From the NCBI GenBank assembly GCA_023055505.1, contig JALIRH010000010.1, positions 6,330,001-6,394,000 of the forward strand: a DNA stretch of 64,000 nt, written 5' to 3'. The notes below the pieces were generated by a model. It had not been told where the DNA came from. It was given only the letters and a program-made list of their open reading frames with translations, and made no database searches. This document shows positions 11,501-26,500 of the stretch, piece by piece. How positions within the stretch are numbered: the stretch's first letter is position 1; each line of letters starts with the position of its first letter. Both the position numbers and the translations under genes were made by a program. Source of the stretch: Callipepla californica brunnescens. Taxonomy: Eukaryota; Chordata; Aves; Galliformes; Odontophoridae.

Positions 11501-14500
11501 ATTGATTGTATGTAGATCAATCTGAAGGTAATGCCTCCTATTTATTTCCACGAAATCTCTAACTCATACAGAGTCTGCAGTAAAACTTTTTGACAGAGCA
11601 AATTCTCAACTGTAAAACACTGTTTTTTAGCATAGTTACCACTATTAGCTATGCTTTTTCACCAGCAATGAACAAGACTACATGCCACACTTATAAAAAT
11701 GTGTGTGGATGTCTGGAATGTGGCTTGTACTTTGCCTCACTTTGCTGTTACTTTAATGCTTTTAGAACTTAATTTGAAAGCCAGAGGTTTTTGTTTGTTT
11801 GTTTTGGTACTGTGTTAAGCTTTATTCTGGGTAAATAAATGAGTGCTTATTAGTATAATTGTGCGTGTGCAATCTGTGTGTGGGCAAGGTCTAGTTCGTA
11901 TCTCTGTTTCCCCACAGTAGCCTTTTTCTTCTAATTTAAGTTTTGAGGAACTCTTTTTCACGTTTGTTTCCTTATACTCTTAGTAGAGCTGTCAAGTGAA
12001 TAATTCTTCTGTTTGTTCTTGCAATGAAAAGTATGCTTATAGCTTCTCATGTGCATTTTGGACACTTCAAAGGAAAAAATCTATCCTTGTAGGACATAGA
12101 TGCAAAGTGGCAAGGCACTTCCATCTCCTCTTAGTCTGTTCCACCTACCTTGTTTGTGCACAAAATTGTTTCTAAACACCCTAAATTGATTAATACTGGA
12201 AGGTCATGCTATCGGTACCCATCATTATTTTTTATATAGTTACTTTCAGCGCTTGTATTAAATGTAAGAAGGTCTGGAAACTGTGGTTTAAATAGTATTG
12301 CTCCAGGGTTTGCACTATTTTTAACTGCCTTAGTGTTGAAATATCTTTTCCAACCAAAAGATGCATTAGTTAAATTTACTCTGTAATTCCAGTCCGTCTG
12401 TTTCTTGCCAGATTTCTTTCCAGGCTGGAGAGCATTGCACACTTTCTCTTTTATCAGTTCTTAGTCTTTTTTTCCTTCCAGCTCCTAAATGTGTCTTACC
12501 CTTAAATTTCACAAAAAAAGGCACTTTGAGAGGCAGAAGGAAAGGGGAAAAGTCTTTCCAACCAGTTTACAGATTAACAGAAAAACGTCCTACACACAAT
12601 CAACATAAAGAGCTCAGGATTTTTATTTGAAGTGTCTAATATGAGACCAGATTCAGTTGGTCCCCCTTTTGCAGTGACTCAGCTGGTGGTTTTCACTCTA
12701 GTTTCCAGGCTCTGTTTGTTTAAAGGGCTGCTCCATCCCAACAAGGAGAGGTTTGTTGCTGTTCCATTAGATTGAAATTAGTTAGAGTACTATTGCAACT
12801 TGTCATTTTAATGCACAGACCTATGTGCTTTGACCAGTCATCTCAAAACCAGCATAAGTTCACAGATTTATTTAGACAAAAATAAGTAGGCAAAGCTGAA
12901 CAATTTCAGAATTCATCAATCAAGAATATTACCTGGCTTATATTCAAATGGCCTAGCATAAGCTGAAAAATCACCTTGGCAAAATTTCAAAATAATCCCA
13001 TTTTTTCTGTCTTTTATTTTTTTTTTTTTTGCGCTTTATCTTTACATTGGTTCATTCATTATTGCTTTTTTTAAAGAAAGGAAATTGCTTTCTGCCAAAC
13101 TTGGGATCAACCCTCGGTGTTATTACAGATTAACCTTGTACTTTGTTACTTTGTTATTGTCCAAAAACAACCCGAGCAAACGTTTTAACTTTACAAAATA
13201 AAAAATAATTTAAAAAAAATCTCTCTTTTCTCCTTTCTCCTTTCTCTTTTTTTTCTTTTTTCTTTTTTCTTTTTTCTTCTTCCCCTTTCTAATGAACAAA
13301 AAGACAAGGTCAGTCTAACTCTACTGGTTACCAAAGTGTCTGTAAGCTTGTTGTTTAATTCGCTTTCATCAGAATTATTTATTTATTTATTTTTCAAATT
13401 GTAGCTTTAAAAAACAAGAATTCATCATTACTGTTAGAGAATCTGGTCTTATTTTTGCCAATCTTTATCACATTTGAGTGATTTTGATCAATCTTTTGAA
13501 TTTGATTATTTTAGGCTTTGTCAACCTGAAATTCCAAACTGAATTCTGTATCTGCTCTGTTAGGACTGTTTTCTCAGTACAGTAAAGTGCCTCCTGCATA
13601 CATTTGAGAAGTTATGTTTGGAGAAAGAAATCTCTGGTACACTGCAGTAGAAGAAAATCTCTGTAAATTTATAAACTTTGATTCTCCAGAAATCTATGTT
13701 TTAGTATTCATCTCCTGAATTCTGAGCTGACCACCTGAGATTTTGGTGCCATGATTTCTCCATAGTACTATATAATTATGAGGTCACTGAAGCAGAGAAT
13801 GGTAAAAACACGCTCAATTTCTTTGATTATACAAAAGACTTGAGAGTTAATGCCCACTGAAGCTTCAGGGAACTTCCACTTTAATGTTGCTGAGTTACTT
13901 CTGGTAACTCAGCTTTATTCACTTTGGCTTTGAAAGATTAACCTCTGACCAATGGAGCCTGGATCCTCATAATTTTCAGAAGGAAGATTTGGTAGGTACT
14001 AACATTTCTTACTTGTAAGTGATCCCAGGAATGGCTATATTTATATAAAGTTTATATAAAGGCAGGAGAACTGAGATGGTTAGGACATTCTGTTGCAGTT
14101 CCATACCTTTCATTGACAGATCCATGATTAAATACATATTTTCTATGCAGATATTTTTTGAGTTGTCAGTGAGTAAGTGGTACCCTTGAGAAGGGGGTGC
14201 CAAACTACAGTATTACATCACCAGAAAACTAATGACATCTTCTCCTTATGGCATACTGTCTGAACTGTCTTTTGTTCCAAACAGATAAATACTTCCATCT
14301 GACTTCAAAGGATGCACAGTTTGGATTAATTAGAACAGTTCTTAATAACATTCATAATTTTGTATCATTTATTCTAAGCTATCATTAAGACGGATATTGC
14401 AAAATTTTTTAGATTGCTGTTTAAAGACCTGACTTCTGAAACTGTACTTTTACTAAAGTACTGAGGATTTTCTCTTCCCCACAAGTTTTTGGTTTTTTTT

Positions 14501-17500
14501 AATCTTGTAAGACTTAAAGGCCAGTGTTTTGAAACTTAAATTCTAAATGAGCATGCTTATGTCTGGTCTGCATTTCTGTTAGAGCTCTGGAGGTTGTTTT
14601 ATCTTTCTGGTGCCACAGCATTTTCTGTTTTCAACAGATGAAAATAGGATGTGTCGTGTTTTGTGTTGTTTTTATTTTTCCTTCATTTTATTTCTCCTCA
14701 TTTTTTCATCTTGCATTGTAAAGCCTCTGTGGTCCTGCTCTGATCTGCTTTTGTCATCTGATTGACTAGTATTGTAAACACTGCTAATTTTGTAACACAA
14801 ACAATTTAACAGAGTACTGAATAAGATGAAAGTTGTCACAAACAGTCACATTATTTGAAATTCTGCAGATTTTGTTTCTTGTTGCTTAATCATATGACGA
14901 CACTTCAGGTTTACAGCATTTACTTCCTTTGAATTAAAATGTGTGACAGATTGAGAAAGTTGCTGTATAGTAAAATTGATAGTTAACTATGTGGTACTAA
15001 CACAAGATGATCAGAAATCTTAGAATTTTGTTGAAGTAAAGCTTTGCTATTCTGGCATTCTGTGCTAAGTGAAGAGTGGAGCTCAAAACTTTAATTTCTG
15101 TTATGAGTTTTAGTTTAATTATTACAGTATCCTTGGATTGTTGCAGTTCAGATGTTCTGAGAGTTATTGGATGGTCAAATCAGAACTTGAGAACTGAAGA
15201 AACAGGCTGCAGAGTATCTCTATCATATTTCTCAGTGTAAATGTTGCCACAATACAGTAATTCAGACTTTAAGTACACAGAATATACTTCCATATAAACA
15301 TCAGTGTTAAGCCTGGTTGATTTTTACCAGATGGAATTAACTTGTCAGTGCATGAAGAATAGTCTTAAACATCTGTGATTAGTAAAACAGTTTTATATTC
15401 ATTCTACATGTGCATCTACTTGTCGTCAGTTACAAGAGATAGCTGGGAACTTGCTGTGTCATGTGACAACTCCAGAGACACTAATACAATATTTTTCTCT
15501 CCTAATTTTTGCTTCAAGATCTTTTTCCTCTTTGTGCAAGTAATCTTTATACTACAAGGGCCGCTCCAAAAGTAATGCCTCCATTTTTATTATATTGACC
15601 CACGATGTTCGGGGCAGATACTGGGGCAATGGCAGCAGGGGTTAAACCTTCCCACCAATATCCCGTCGCGTTTTATTGCTGTGTGACAGATGGCCACAGA
15701 GGGGCAGTGTCAAAACGGTGTCTGACATGGAAGTGTGTACAAATCAAAGATGTGTCACTGAATTCCTCCATACAGAAAAAATGGCACCCTCTGACATTCA
15801 TCCGTTCCTGATGAGTATTTATGGAGTCTCAATAGTAGATGTAAGCACAGTGAGGCGGCAGCAGCAACAGTGGTTTTCCATAAACTGTTACAGATTTTTA
15901 AGAGCATGGCATGTAGCCTCAAGTACATCACAGGTGAATATGCATAGCTAATGGTGGCAACTATGTTGAAAGAAGTGTGGTGTAGCTGAGAATTTGCTCT
16001 ATCAGACAGTGTTATTGTGCTCTTTGTATGTGTTGTAGTTTCCATGGAAATAAATAGGGGGCATTTCTTTCAGATTGATCGACTTGCAATCAAATATGTA
16101 TTTGAGTTTTTTGTTGTTGTTTGTTGTTATTGTTTTTTATACAAATGATGTACTGATAAATCTTCCAGTGGGGTTTTGGGTCTTAGTGATTTCAAAGTTT
16201 TCTATCAGCTGATCATTTGTATTAACAAGATGAGATATTTCTCTAGCAAGCTGTAAAGTCCCGTAATAATAAGCGGGAGGTGGCTGTTGACCACTAGTCA
16301 TATTATCCTTGTTTGTCTTGAGCATGTTTAAAATGATTTCTTCTAAGGGAATTAATTCCTTTATGAATGCCTTCAATTAGGGAATGAAGATAAAGGGAAA
16401 TCTTCAAGACAGCATACTTAATTAAGCAAGCCTCTCATGTTAGAGTCCTGATAGGAGTCACCTCAAATAGGAAGATTAAAAAAAATGCTAATCAGGCCAA
16501 AGAAAATTTTTCAAGAAGGACAGTTGTGGGAGGAGAAATTAAAAGGGAGAAGAAATTAGACCTCTGCTCTGATAACAGCATGAACTTTCCTTTGTCCTGC
16601 TTCAGTCACAGAACATTCATTTACAGTTAATCAGCTCATATTTAGCCCAATAGCATTCATGATATTTAATACTTAAATCTTGAGAGAGGAATGTATATTC
16701 ATTATCTTAGAGATGTGTTTGTGCTTCTAATTGGTACACTAATGGATTGTTCCTGCCTATTTCTGGTAGGTACGCGTATGCTGCACACTGATATTTCTGT
16801 CTGTTTGCTTTTCAACTTGGTATTAGATCCACAGAAAAACAAGATATAGTAGACTGCCTTGTGATCAGAATTGGATTTTTCAGTGAGTGCATTCTTGGTC
16901 TATAAATAGCCTTTTTATATTAGTTCTGTTATGATAACTTCTGTTACTGATTACATTAAGGCCTTGAGCTTGTGAACAGCTGCAGGCACTTGATAATGAC
17001 ATAGTAATGGTATCAAATGTTAAGAAAACAGGCTAGAAGTTTACAAGAATGTCTTGTAATCACTAGAATTCACTGCTACATAGTGCTCTTAAAGTATGAG
17101 GGTTTTCTTACCACTTAGTTGATAGAACGGTTGCTAGCAGTGTGTGTTACAATTCGTTTCAAACCTATTGTTTGCAGAAATAGGCAGCTGAAAACCTTTG
17201 CAAGGACTTTATGTAACAAGGATTTCACATTCCACAAGTATGTAGGGAGAATTGGAGAGTATTGAGAACTTCACTGTGCTCTTTGATGCTTTTTATTTTA
17301 GAGCAGCATTAATGGACAGTGTTCTGCTTTTTACTATTTCTTACAATGTGAACACATCCATAATCATAAATTGTGAAGATAAATAATGTAAGGGGTGATT
17401 TTTTTTCCCCAGGCTTTTGTGATTGTTATTAATAATTACAGTAGCTTTCTCTAGCATAATAGAGACCCTCTTGGATTAGTGTGTTGTAGCATTATGTGTA

Positions 17501-20500
17501 ATTTTTGTCTGGTTGCACTTAAATTTTTATATCTTATTGTTCTCATTAGGCTATATCTTTGAAGTGTTCCTTTTTTAATTTTTTTTTTTCGAAGTATTGG
17601 GTTTCAGTGTGTGTGTATGTGACAGGAGGTAACAGATGTCTAATTTCAGATCATCCTGGTAAGCTGTTGTGTTTCTTCTGTAGTGTTATATTAAGATTTG
17701 TGTTGAAATGTTCATTTTCCAGGTAAAACCTGAATTTCACATAATAAAAAATAATTTATATTTTTGTACAGTTTATATTCTGATAGCTAATGGTAAATCA
17801 CAGTGAGCCTATAGTATTCATATAATTTGAGAACTCTGAATAACTCACTGGACAGTGAGACTCACTTTTACCCAGGTGTCCACAAAACTACTGGTTATTA
17901 TGATCTTAACACAAAAGCTTCCTCATTCATGGAAATTAGGAACAACCAAGAAAAGAATACATTGTGTGGATGGGCTTTTTTGTTTTGTTTTATTTTCCTC
18001 ATTCCTTAAAATAAGATCAGAAACAAGCTGGAAGGATTTTGGAGAAGTGCTTCTTTTCAGTTACTTCTAATAAAATTTCATACTTTGTACTTCTGCCCAT
18101 GAGACGATGAGCTTTATTTAATAACACTGAAGATTAAACATTAATACATTCCTGAAGGAACTCAAGCATTATAACTTTGTTCTTTTCTAGCAAGCATTGG
18201 GCAAGCAGATAAAGGTTTCTGTGTATGGAAGACAATGCCAGATTCCCGTTATGCTTCAACAGTAACTGGCAAAAGTGGATGCGAGGGATAGAATTGATGT
18301 GAAACTGAATTTGTAGCTGCTGTGTCAGTCAAGCTTGGATGGAAGACATGAGATGTTCTATAGCAATAAATCATTAGAACTGCTGATGGATGGACTAACA
18401 ATAGTTGGATGTTACTTTTCCCAAATCTTGAATGAGCTTTTAAAAAGAAATGACTTGGCTTTTCAGGCCCTAAAAGGGGGATTTGTAGGACAACTGAAAA
18501 CAAGTTGTTTGTAAAATTACCACATGAGGAAAGGTTTAGGCTTTTTCTAGAGAGGTACTGTGCAGAAATGATGAAAACAAAATACCCCAAGCCTTTCTAT
18601 TTGGGGCTTATGTATTGGTACAAACATTACCTATTATCTATTTCCTAAACTCTTCCATTTGTGTTGCAATTTTGAAGTAGGGATTATATTTATATCTATA
18701 TAATAATAATAATATAATATTACTTATTATATTTTGTAAGTATCAAAATCAATTTGTGAAAAATTATTCTTACAGATTCTTCTAAATAAGATTTAAGAGC
18801 ATATCTTCTGTTGTGACTGAGATAAAACACATTTCCAATTCAGTCCAAGCAGTCTGAACATACAGTGAAAAAATATATTGTTTGTGGAGCTCTCTCACTT
18901 GCCTGACTGACTGCTGTTGATCGTTGATTTCTGTGTAACAAATACTAACATACTAACAAGGGTTCTGCTTCTGAAATGAAACTAGCTCCTTCTGAAAAGG
19001 AACATACGGAGACAGTAAAACCGAAGCCAGCTATTTAGCATGTATCTTTGTACTCACTTTCTTCCTCCAACCCATATTTCTTTTTACTTTGCTTCTATGT
19101 ATGTATATTTCTAAACATATTTTCCTTTAAAAAAGACTTGGTAAAAACAAGTGTTTTCGAATACAACCAGTTTGTAATCTTGACATTCAGAAAGTAGTCT
19201 CTGAGAATTTTTATCCAAGAAATCTTGTTTTATGTACGTGTAAGGGTTGGTTTGGCCCAGTTATATCATAACTATAGCTAAAGAGAAGAAAGCTGACAAA
19301 TGGGATAGTCATTCAGTGATCAGGAGATCAGAGTTTGTGCAGTACATTCTTCTTTGCCAGCAAAAGAACTCAGTCTGCTGAGAGATATGAAATAACAAAT
19401 TTGGAGATGTCTCTAGGATGCAGAGTTAACTTGCTTTGCCATTACACTGCTCCATTATAGTATGTTCTTTGTAATGCCTACTTCATATGTTGATGAAAGA
19501 GCTGAATTTATGGATTGTGCTGGTTCTTTTTCTGGGGGTTGCATGTTACTCTCTTTAGATAGAAGCATTCAATGATAGATAATTGAATGAAAAGGCAGAA
19601 GAGTAGAGATCATAATGTTGCAAGTTACTAGATAACTTGCAACTTGATGTCAAGTTCCTGGAGAAGTTTCCTGGAGAAGTTAGGTTTGTTGCTTTACAGG
19701 TAATATATTCTATTTTAATATGACTGTTTTTTGTACAGGAATCAGATGTTATCAACGCTTTAAGACAGTGCATGTTCTGTTTGAAGACCTTATGTTTCTT
19801 CGTATAATAGACTATAGGAATAGAAAGACTCACATCACTTTAAAGGCTTTTTTTCCTGTCAGATAACCAATTGCAGATGTAAGAAAATAGTTATTTGACA
19901 AACCAGTTCAAAAAAACAGCCTGAATATATTCCCAGGGTCAGTGGAGAGACAGAAGTGACTGTGCCAAGCAGGCAGGAGTACTTTGTCAACAAATAAAGA
20001 CTGTATAATAACTTAAGTAACTTGCCTAATTTTACATTGGTCTAGTGTAAAAATATTCTGCCTTTAAGAGAAAACAAATAATAATAATAAAAAAGTAGTG
20101 TCTAAGCTTTCTGTAAACTTTAATGAACTTATATTCTTTGGATTTCTTTTAATCTACAAGGGCAAAAGCTCTGTCTGATTTTTTTTGTTACCTATAAATG
20201 CCCACATTCCTGTTATGTCTGGCATAGCCAGGAATAACATCAGCTATTGTGACTCCATAACCAGTGCCTTAAGTAAAACACTGACCTTCATCTACCAGCA
20301 GGATATCTCTGTTTCATATATTATTATAAGGCATTGCAGCTACAAATGAATACCAAGAGCTTTCAATTCTTAACCAATCAATTTAGTTATGTTTTCTTTA
20401 CTGTCAAGAAGTAGATAAGGTTTATGTTTTGTAGTATCTAATACGTATCTGAACAATGTTTTCAGAACTGTATCTAGAAACAAAAATGGCAGTGAAAAGC

Positions 20501-23500
20501 TTCATGAATAAATTCATCTTGCAGAGGTCTCTTGAAAGTGAGCTGGATCTGATTTTCTTCTTGTCCACCAGCACCAGTAAAATTGCTTGCAGAACTGCCA
20601 TGGACAAGGCAAATCTTTTACCTGCATAAAACAAGGTGATCACATATTTGCCTGAAGGCATAATTGACTTTCAAAACCTCTTTTTAATCTCACATTTATC
20701 AACAGTATTCATCTTAGCTTTCATATGGTGAACTGACTCTGTGATGTATGCCCTCAGAAGTTTTTTTTTGTTTTTTTTTCCAAACTCATTGTTTGGGAAA
20801 TTTAAGAGATGAAAGTTTTCATTGATGTATTTTTTGATGCAACTGAAGTGTGCTTGCATTAGTAGAAGTACATGACTAAAGTTTATTTTTTGTTTAAAGT
20901 CAAATGAGATCTGACTATTGACATTTGGAACAAAAGTCAAACACAACGTTTGGTGTTTTCTTCTTTGTAAACAGATCTGGCCTGTGTATGTGGCTGGTGA
21001 AGATAACATAAAGATAGGCTTACTGAAGAAAATGATCCCCTGCTTCACTTTGCAGACAAATAAGTCAATATTATTAATAGAACAAAAAACTGCATGTGCT
21101 TTTGGAAAGAGAAGGACCTTCTATACTAAGGGTTAGGGAAAAATGTCTTAGACTATTTTTGTTTCTTTCCCAATAAAAGCCACTAATGCAGTGCACTGAA
21201 ATTTCCAGTTATTGCTTCCCATACATTTTTTCCATAAGATCCAAGGAAAAAAGATTGTAGAGGGAGTTTGTTGCTCTCCTGCTGCAGACATGTATATATA
21301 ATATTCCTGGGAGTAAAACTCCTAGAGGATCAAGCTCTGGTACGCGTGTTGTTTTCTGAGTCTTACAGCAAAGTTTTAAATTCATGCTATAAAATTTCAA
21401 GAACATGCTCTCATAGGAAATAAAAACTGTACCTGAAAGGTAAAATCCTAATTGCAAACACTTGACATTTATCATAGCTATATCTACTGGAAAAGAATAT
21501 TACAGAATTAACACTTAAACATCTCCAGAATAATTTTGTATTCCGTTGTTTTCTCAAAACAGTCATAACAATTTGTCTTTATTACTTGGCATCAGTTTTT
21601 TTTCTTTTTTTTATCCTGTATATCACAATCAAGGACAGTAGGTTTTAAAAATCTATTAAAATATTTGTGTATATATGTGTATGTATATTTATTTCTTTAT
21701 TTATGTACTGTTCCTTGGTACTGACACACTAATGTTTGAGAGCTGCAGGTAAAAATGCCGATGAATGGCAGGTAGTTGTTTTGTAGATGTATATTTTGGT
21801 GTTGTTTTATGCTCTTTTTACAATGTTTGTTTATATTGTTTATCAATAGAACTTATCTGAGGTGTACCGATTTTAGGATTTCAGAAAGGTAACCTAGCAC
21901 AACAGTAGATGTTTTGAAACCATGAAATCTAACATATCTTACTGGTGCCAGTAAATTGTCACGTACTTTTAGCTATTTGTTAAAGTCCACAATAGAAAAT
22001 TACATTGGTCACTCTGAAATTAATGCTTCCTATTTATTTCCATGGAAACTACAACAGATAAAAAATAAATAAATAAATAAATAAATAAAGCACAATAACA
22101 CCATTTAATAGAGCAAAATCTCAGTTACAAAGCACTATTTTTAACATAGTCACAACCATTATGTGTGTATTCACCAGTGATGAACAAGAGCCTGCATGCT
22201 GTGCTCATAAAAATGTGCACCAGCAGAGGTGACCCACAGTTGCTGCTGCTTCTAATGAAATACACCACCCACCACCTCACTGTGGTCATATCCGCTGCTG
22301 GATCTCTGTAAATGTTCAGTGAGCATTTCTGAGTGTCAGTGGGTACCATTTTTTCTGCATGGAAGAATTCAGTTGCACTCCTCTCACACATCTTCCATGT
22401 CAAACTCCGTTTTGTCAGACTGCCCCTCTGCTGCCATCTGTCACACAGCAACAGCATGTAATGGGATATTGGTGGGAAGGTTCAACCTCTACTGCCATGG
22501 CACCAACATCTACCTTTGATGCTGTAGGCTAACAAAATAGGAAGCATTACTTCTGGAGCAGCCCTCATACATAAACTACGTTGTTAATCTTTAAGTTGCA
22601 AGTACATTGTTTTGTATATCTTGTAGCTCAGACTTTTCTCTAGACATTTTGAGGTAACAAAGGGATGTGTTCATTTTCAGTTAGGGAAAAACTGTATCAA
22701 TATGATGCGGTGAATTTTGGCATGGATTGTTCTAATATTTGCCTGGTCAGTTCTCTAGTACATCTAAATAGTGAGATACATATTCAAGAATTTATCTGGA
22801 GTAACTTATTAAGAAACTATAGTTCTCTGCTCACCTGGAATGTTATTGTTTGAGATGTTATAAATATTTGATAGAAATAATTTTGCAGAATGTTTGCAGC
22901 CTTCACTGATCATGATGTTATTGATATGAACAACTTGACCAAGAGTTGCAATGCAAATATCCAATGACACTGTTCTAAAATATATTTAATGATTTGGTTT
23001 ACAGCAGAATTCTTGCTTATTCAAGCTGTGTAGCAACAGAATAGGTACATTATTTATGCTATTCAGCATTTTAAGTGACCTTGGAAAATGTTATATGTCA
23101 CCTCATCATGTAAGTACTGGAAAAAATTCACATTTTGACGCACAATGAACAACCTCAGACTTAGTTAATTGTTAAGCAGACATTTGATGCATAAAGTAAG
23201 TGTGTGAGTAGGGACGATCAACAGCTTGAATTCATAAAATATTTGTTGGTGTAATATTTTACCTACCACTTTTTCATAACACTTTATATGTTATGTGTTA
23301 TGAACTTAAAAACTGCATTACTTTAAGTGAAAGGAGATCTTTGCCTTTGCTTTGAAGAAAGTGATTCTTTGAATCCATTCCACAATTCTTTGTCAGTGCT
23401 GTTATAATTCTTATGCATAGTCACCTTCCTCAAACTCTACAACCAGGAGCATTGATTAAGAAATGTATTTTATTTCCTGGAAGAGGCCACAGAAAAACCC

Positions 23501-26500
23501 ATCACTACTATAACTACTCAATAACCACGGCCAGAATGCAGTTTTTGATAGGCTTTTTGTAGTAGTAGTTGTTGTAGTTTTGTGTTGTTTTTTATTTTGT
23601 TACTGTTGTTAGGACAAGGAAAACAGGAATCTGAGTGATAGAAATGTGCTGTTCTGCTTATTTTCAAAGACAGAGATATCAGTGTGAGCTTTCTCAAGGA
23701 CAGAGACAGTTTTCAAGCTCTTTGGTTGGTTGATTTCTGGTTAGTCCTACCCCAGGGCCTTACATAAGTGCCTTTGTGTAGGACTGAATTTGCATAAACA
23801 GAGGGACATTGACTGCATCCTTACTCTGTTCTTTGCACTGACTACAGGATTGGGCTGATGAGAATTTAGACTTCAAGAAATATTGCTAAGTATTTTGTTC
23901 TGTTTCATGTTATCACCTGAGTGAAGGTTGTCAAGTTCTAAGAAAAGCAGACATGAGTTTATCTTCAAGAAGAGTGACGTTGCCTGCAGTTATACCAATA
24001 ACTCTGCAGAAACGGGTATGGCATTTAAATCAGTCCTGTAACTGTCTTTGGTATGGGTTGATATTGCATGTGTTTAGAGTAAATTAACTTTGTTTTAAAT
24101 AAATATGGTTACATTTAACTTTTCTCTCTTATCTATTTTACTAGTGTAGTAAGAATTCTTGTTTTCTGATAAATGCAGACTTTTAAAATTCATTACTTAA
24201 AATGTGTGCACACATAAGCATATTTATGTATATTTGTTACTGTGCTTTTTTTTCTGTTACCATTATAATTCTGTACTTTAGGAAAAAATTGATTTTGATC
24301 GCATATAATTTTTAGATGTAATGTGTCATAACTGCATTTCAGAATAGTGAGATACGCCTCTTTAACATGCTGTGGTACTGATCTCAAAAAAAAGCTGATT
24401 GGAGTCCACTTATAGACTTTAAATCTGCTTTTAACACAACATGCCTTTTTTTTTTTTTTTCACCCTTTCTGGCTAACATATTACTGGTGTCTGATTCATC
24501 ATGTACTCTGGGAATCAAGGTAACACTGTTACTGGCTTTGTAGTAGCCGCTGTATTTCATTTATTTATTTATTTACTTGTGTGAGTTTTGTTTGTTTTAT
24601 TTTAATGTTGCTCAAATGTGGAAACAATGTAAAATCATTTTGGCTGTGTGCACTAGGTTTCCCTTGAGTGATTTGGTGCATTGGCAATATCTGTAAAGTT
24701 AAAAGTACACATGAAGAATGGAAATATATGTCACCACTAAGCCAGTTATATTAACTTATAAAAAGTTAGTTCAAACTGTAAGTCATTTGTTAGTTTGATT
24801 TATTTTGTAAATGTGTAGATATCTGTCATAAGTTCATCACCGCGTAATGTGCCTGAATCACTGTTAATATACTCTTCTGTTACTCAGAGGCTTTTAATAT
24901 ACTGGTGGTGTGAGGGATGAAATTTCACTGAAATATTGCTATGGAATTAAATGGTACTCATAAGCAATTTACACAGGATACAGCGTATACTTCTTATGGC
25001 ATGAGTTCAGTGAGTCTAAAGCAGTATATGAATGCATAGCTCTTACTGAGTTATGTTAGTCTTTATTGTTTGTGTTGCAAGGGAAGCCTGTGGAAACTGT
25101 CTTAGTGTGATTGTTTTGTACAGTTTAGGTTATACTGCTATCTTAATGACATGATCATTAACTACTTTTCAGGTTCAGACATGAGCAAGACATACTCTTA
25201 CTTATATTCTACAAAACCAATAATTAAAACTTTTTATCTGAGGTTTAGCTTCTACAGTCTCATTCTCCCAGTCCTGTAGTTCCCTTCACTCCCTTTCTCC
25301 CTGCCTCCCAGCTCCCCTGTCCCTGTCTCAAATATTCAGTTGTGTTAGTCACTTTATTTTCATCTGTTATTCAGTTATCCGTATGTTAGGAGATGAAGGT
25401 CTTTGTTCATCAAGTGTCATTTTGTATTGGACTCCTCTGGTATGCTCAGAGATGTGTATAGTGCTGCGTGGGAGGGTAGAGATATGAAACTTGGTTCAGT
25501 CTAACATTCTGAAGGCTAGGAAACTCAAACTGTATTGTATATTTTCTTTTTTTTTTTTTTTTTTGCTTTTGAGAACTGAGAATTATTCTCTGAGCAATCT
25601 TAAGGATCTTTCCTTTCTCTACTAAAGCACAGTGACTAAGTTTTCTGTGCATTCTCTCTGATTTTAAAACAAGTATTTTTATACTACTGTTAAATTAGCA
25701 GTCAATAATTATTGGTTTTCTGTTACTGTGCACTTTGCAACCCATAAAAGATAACAGAGGTGGGAGGAGGAGGTAGCACAGGATGTTGCATTAGGTGGGT
25801 AGCTATTGGATTGCACACAGCTGCAAAAGTTCTGAGAGATCTGTATGCTCACTGAGAGCTTGTTGTAGGCCAAATTTGTAGCCTGCTTTGCTGTGATGTT
25901 TATATCTTTGTCTTTAGAATTTTTCCCCAATATATCTCTTCTCTCTAGTCAAAAGATTCTTTTTATCAATTCTGTATGACTAATTTAATTTCTGGAGAAG
26001 AAATGCTACAGGGAAGAAAGGAAGGCAGGCAGCAGGCAAGAAAGAGCCTTGCTTGTAAGGGTAATATGTGTGTATGCATGCAGATATGTAAATATATTTA
26101 TCGTAGATGTTAGAAATATAGAAATTAATTCCGTCATAATCTTGTATCCTAATACTTAGCATCTTCAAGTTGACTGTGCTGGATGCTCCTTTTAAATAGT
26201 GTTTCTGTTAACTGAAATTGATCACCTTTTACAGAGAATGCTACAACAACTAGTTTTGGTAATGCAAAAGTACCTGGTAATTGGCAATCTGAAAATGTTA
26301 TGTTAGCACTGCATAGTTGTGAGAAACTTCAGCAATAATTCATTAAATATTATTTTAGGCTATTGGTGATCCAAAATTATTATTACTTTAATTTAGATAT
26401 TAGTGTTTGTGTAAGAAGTTTAGTTTAATTATGGTACTGGAAAATTACTTTTTTTCTCTTTCACAAAAGGTGACATTTTTCATTGTTAATGTGATAGTAT

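Noticed and set aside
20671..21048. 125-codon open frame on the - strand in intron 2
   Set aside because: AT-rich composition, Lys/Phe/Ile-heavy product, no recognised motif and no other coding evidence.
22125..22457. 110-codon open frame on the - strand resembling a transposase N-terminus
   Set aside because: Not an independent gene: it is the residual HTH-coding part of mariner copy 3 and lacks the catalytic domain.
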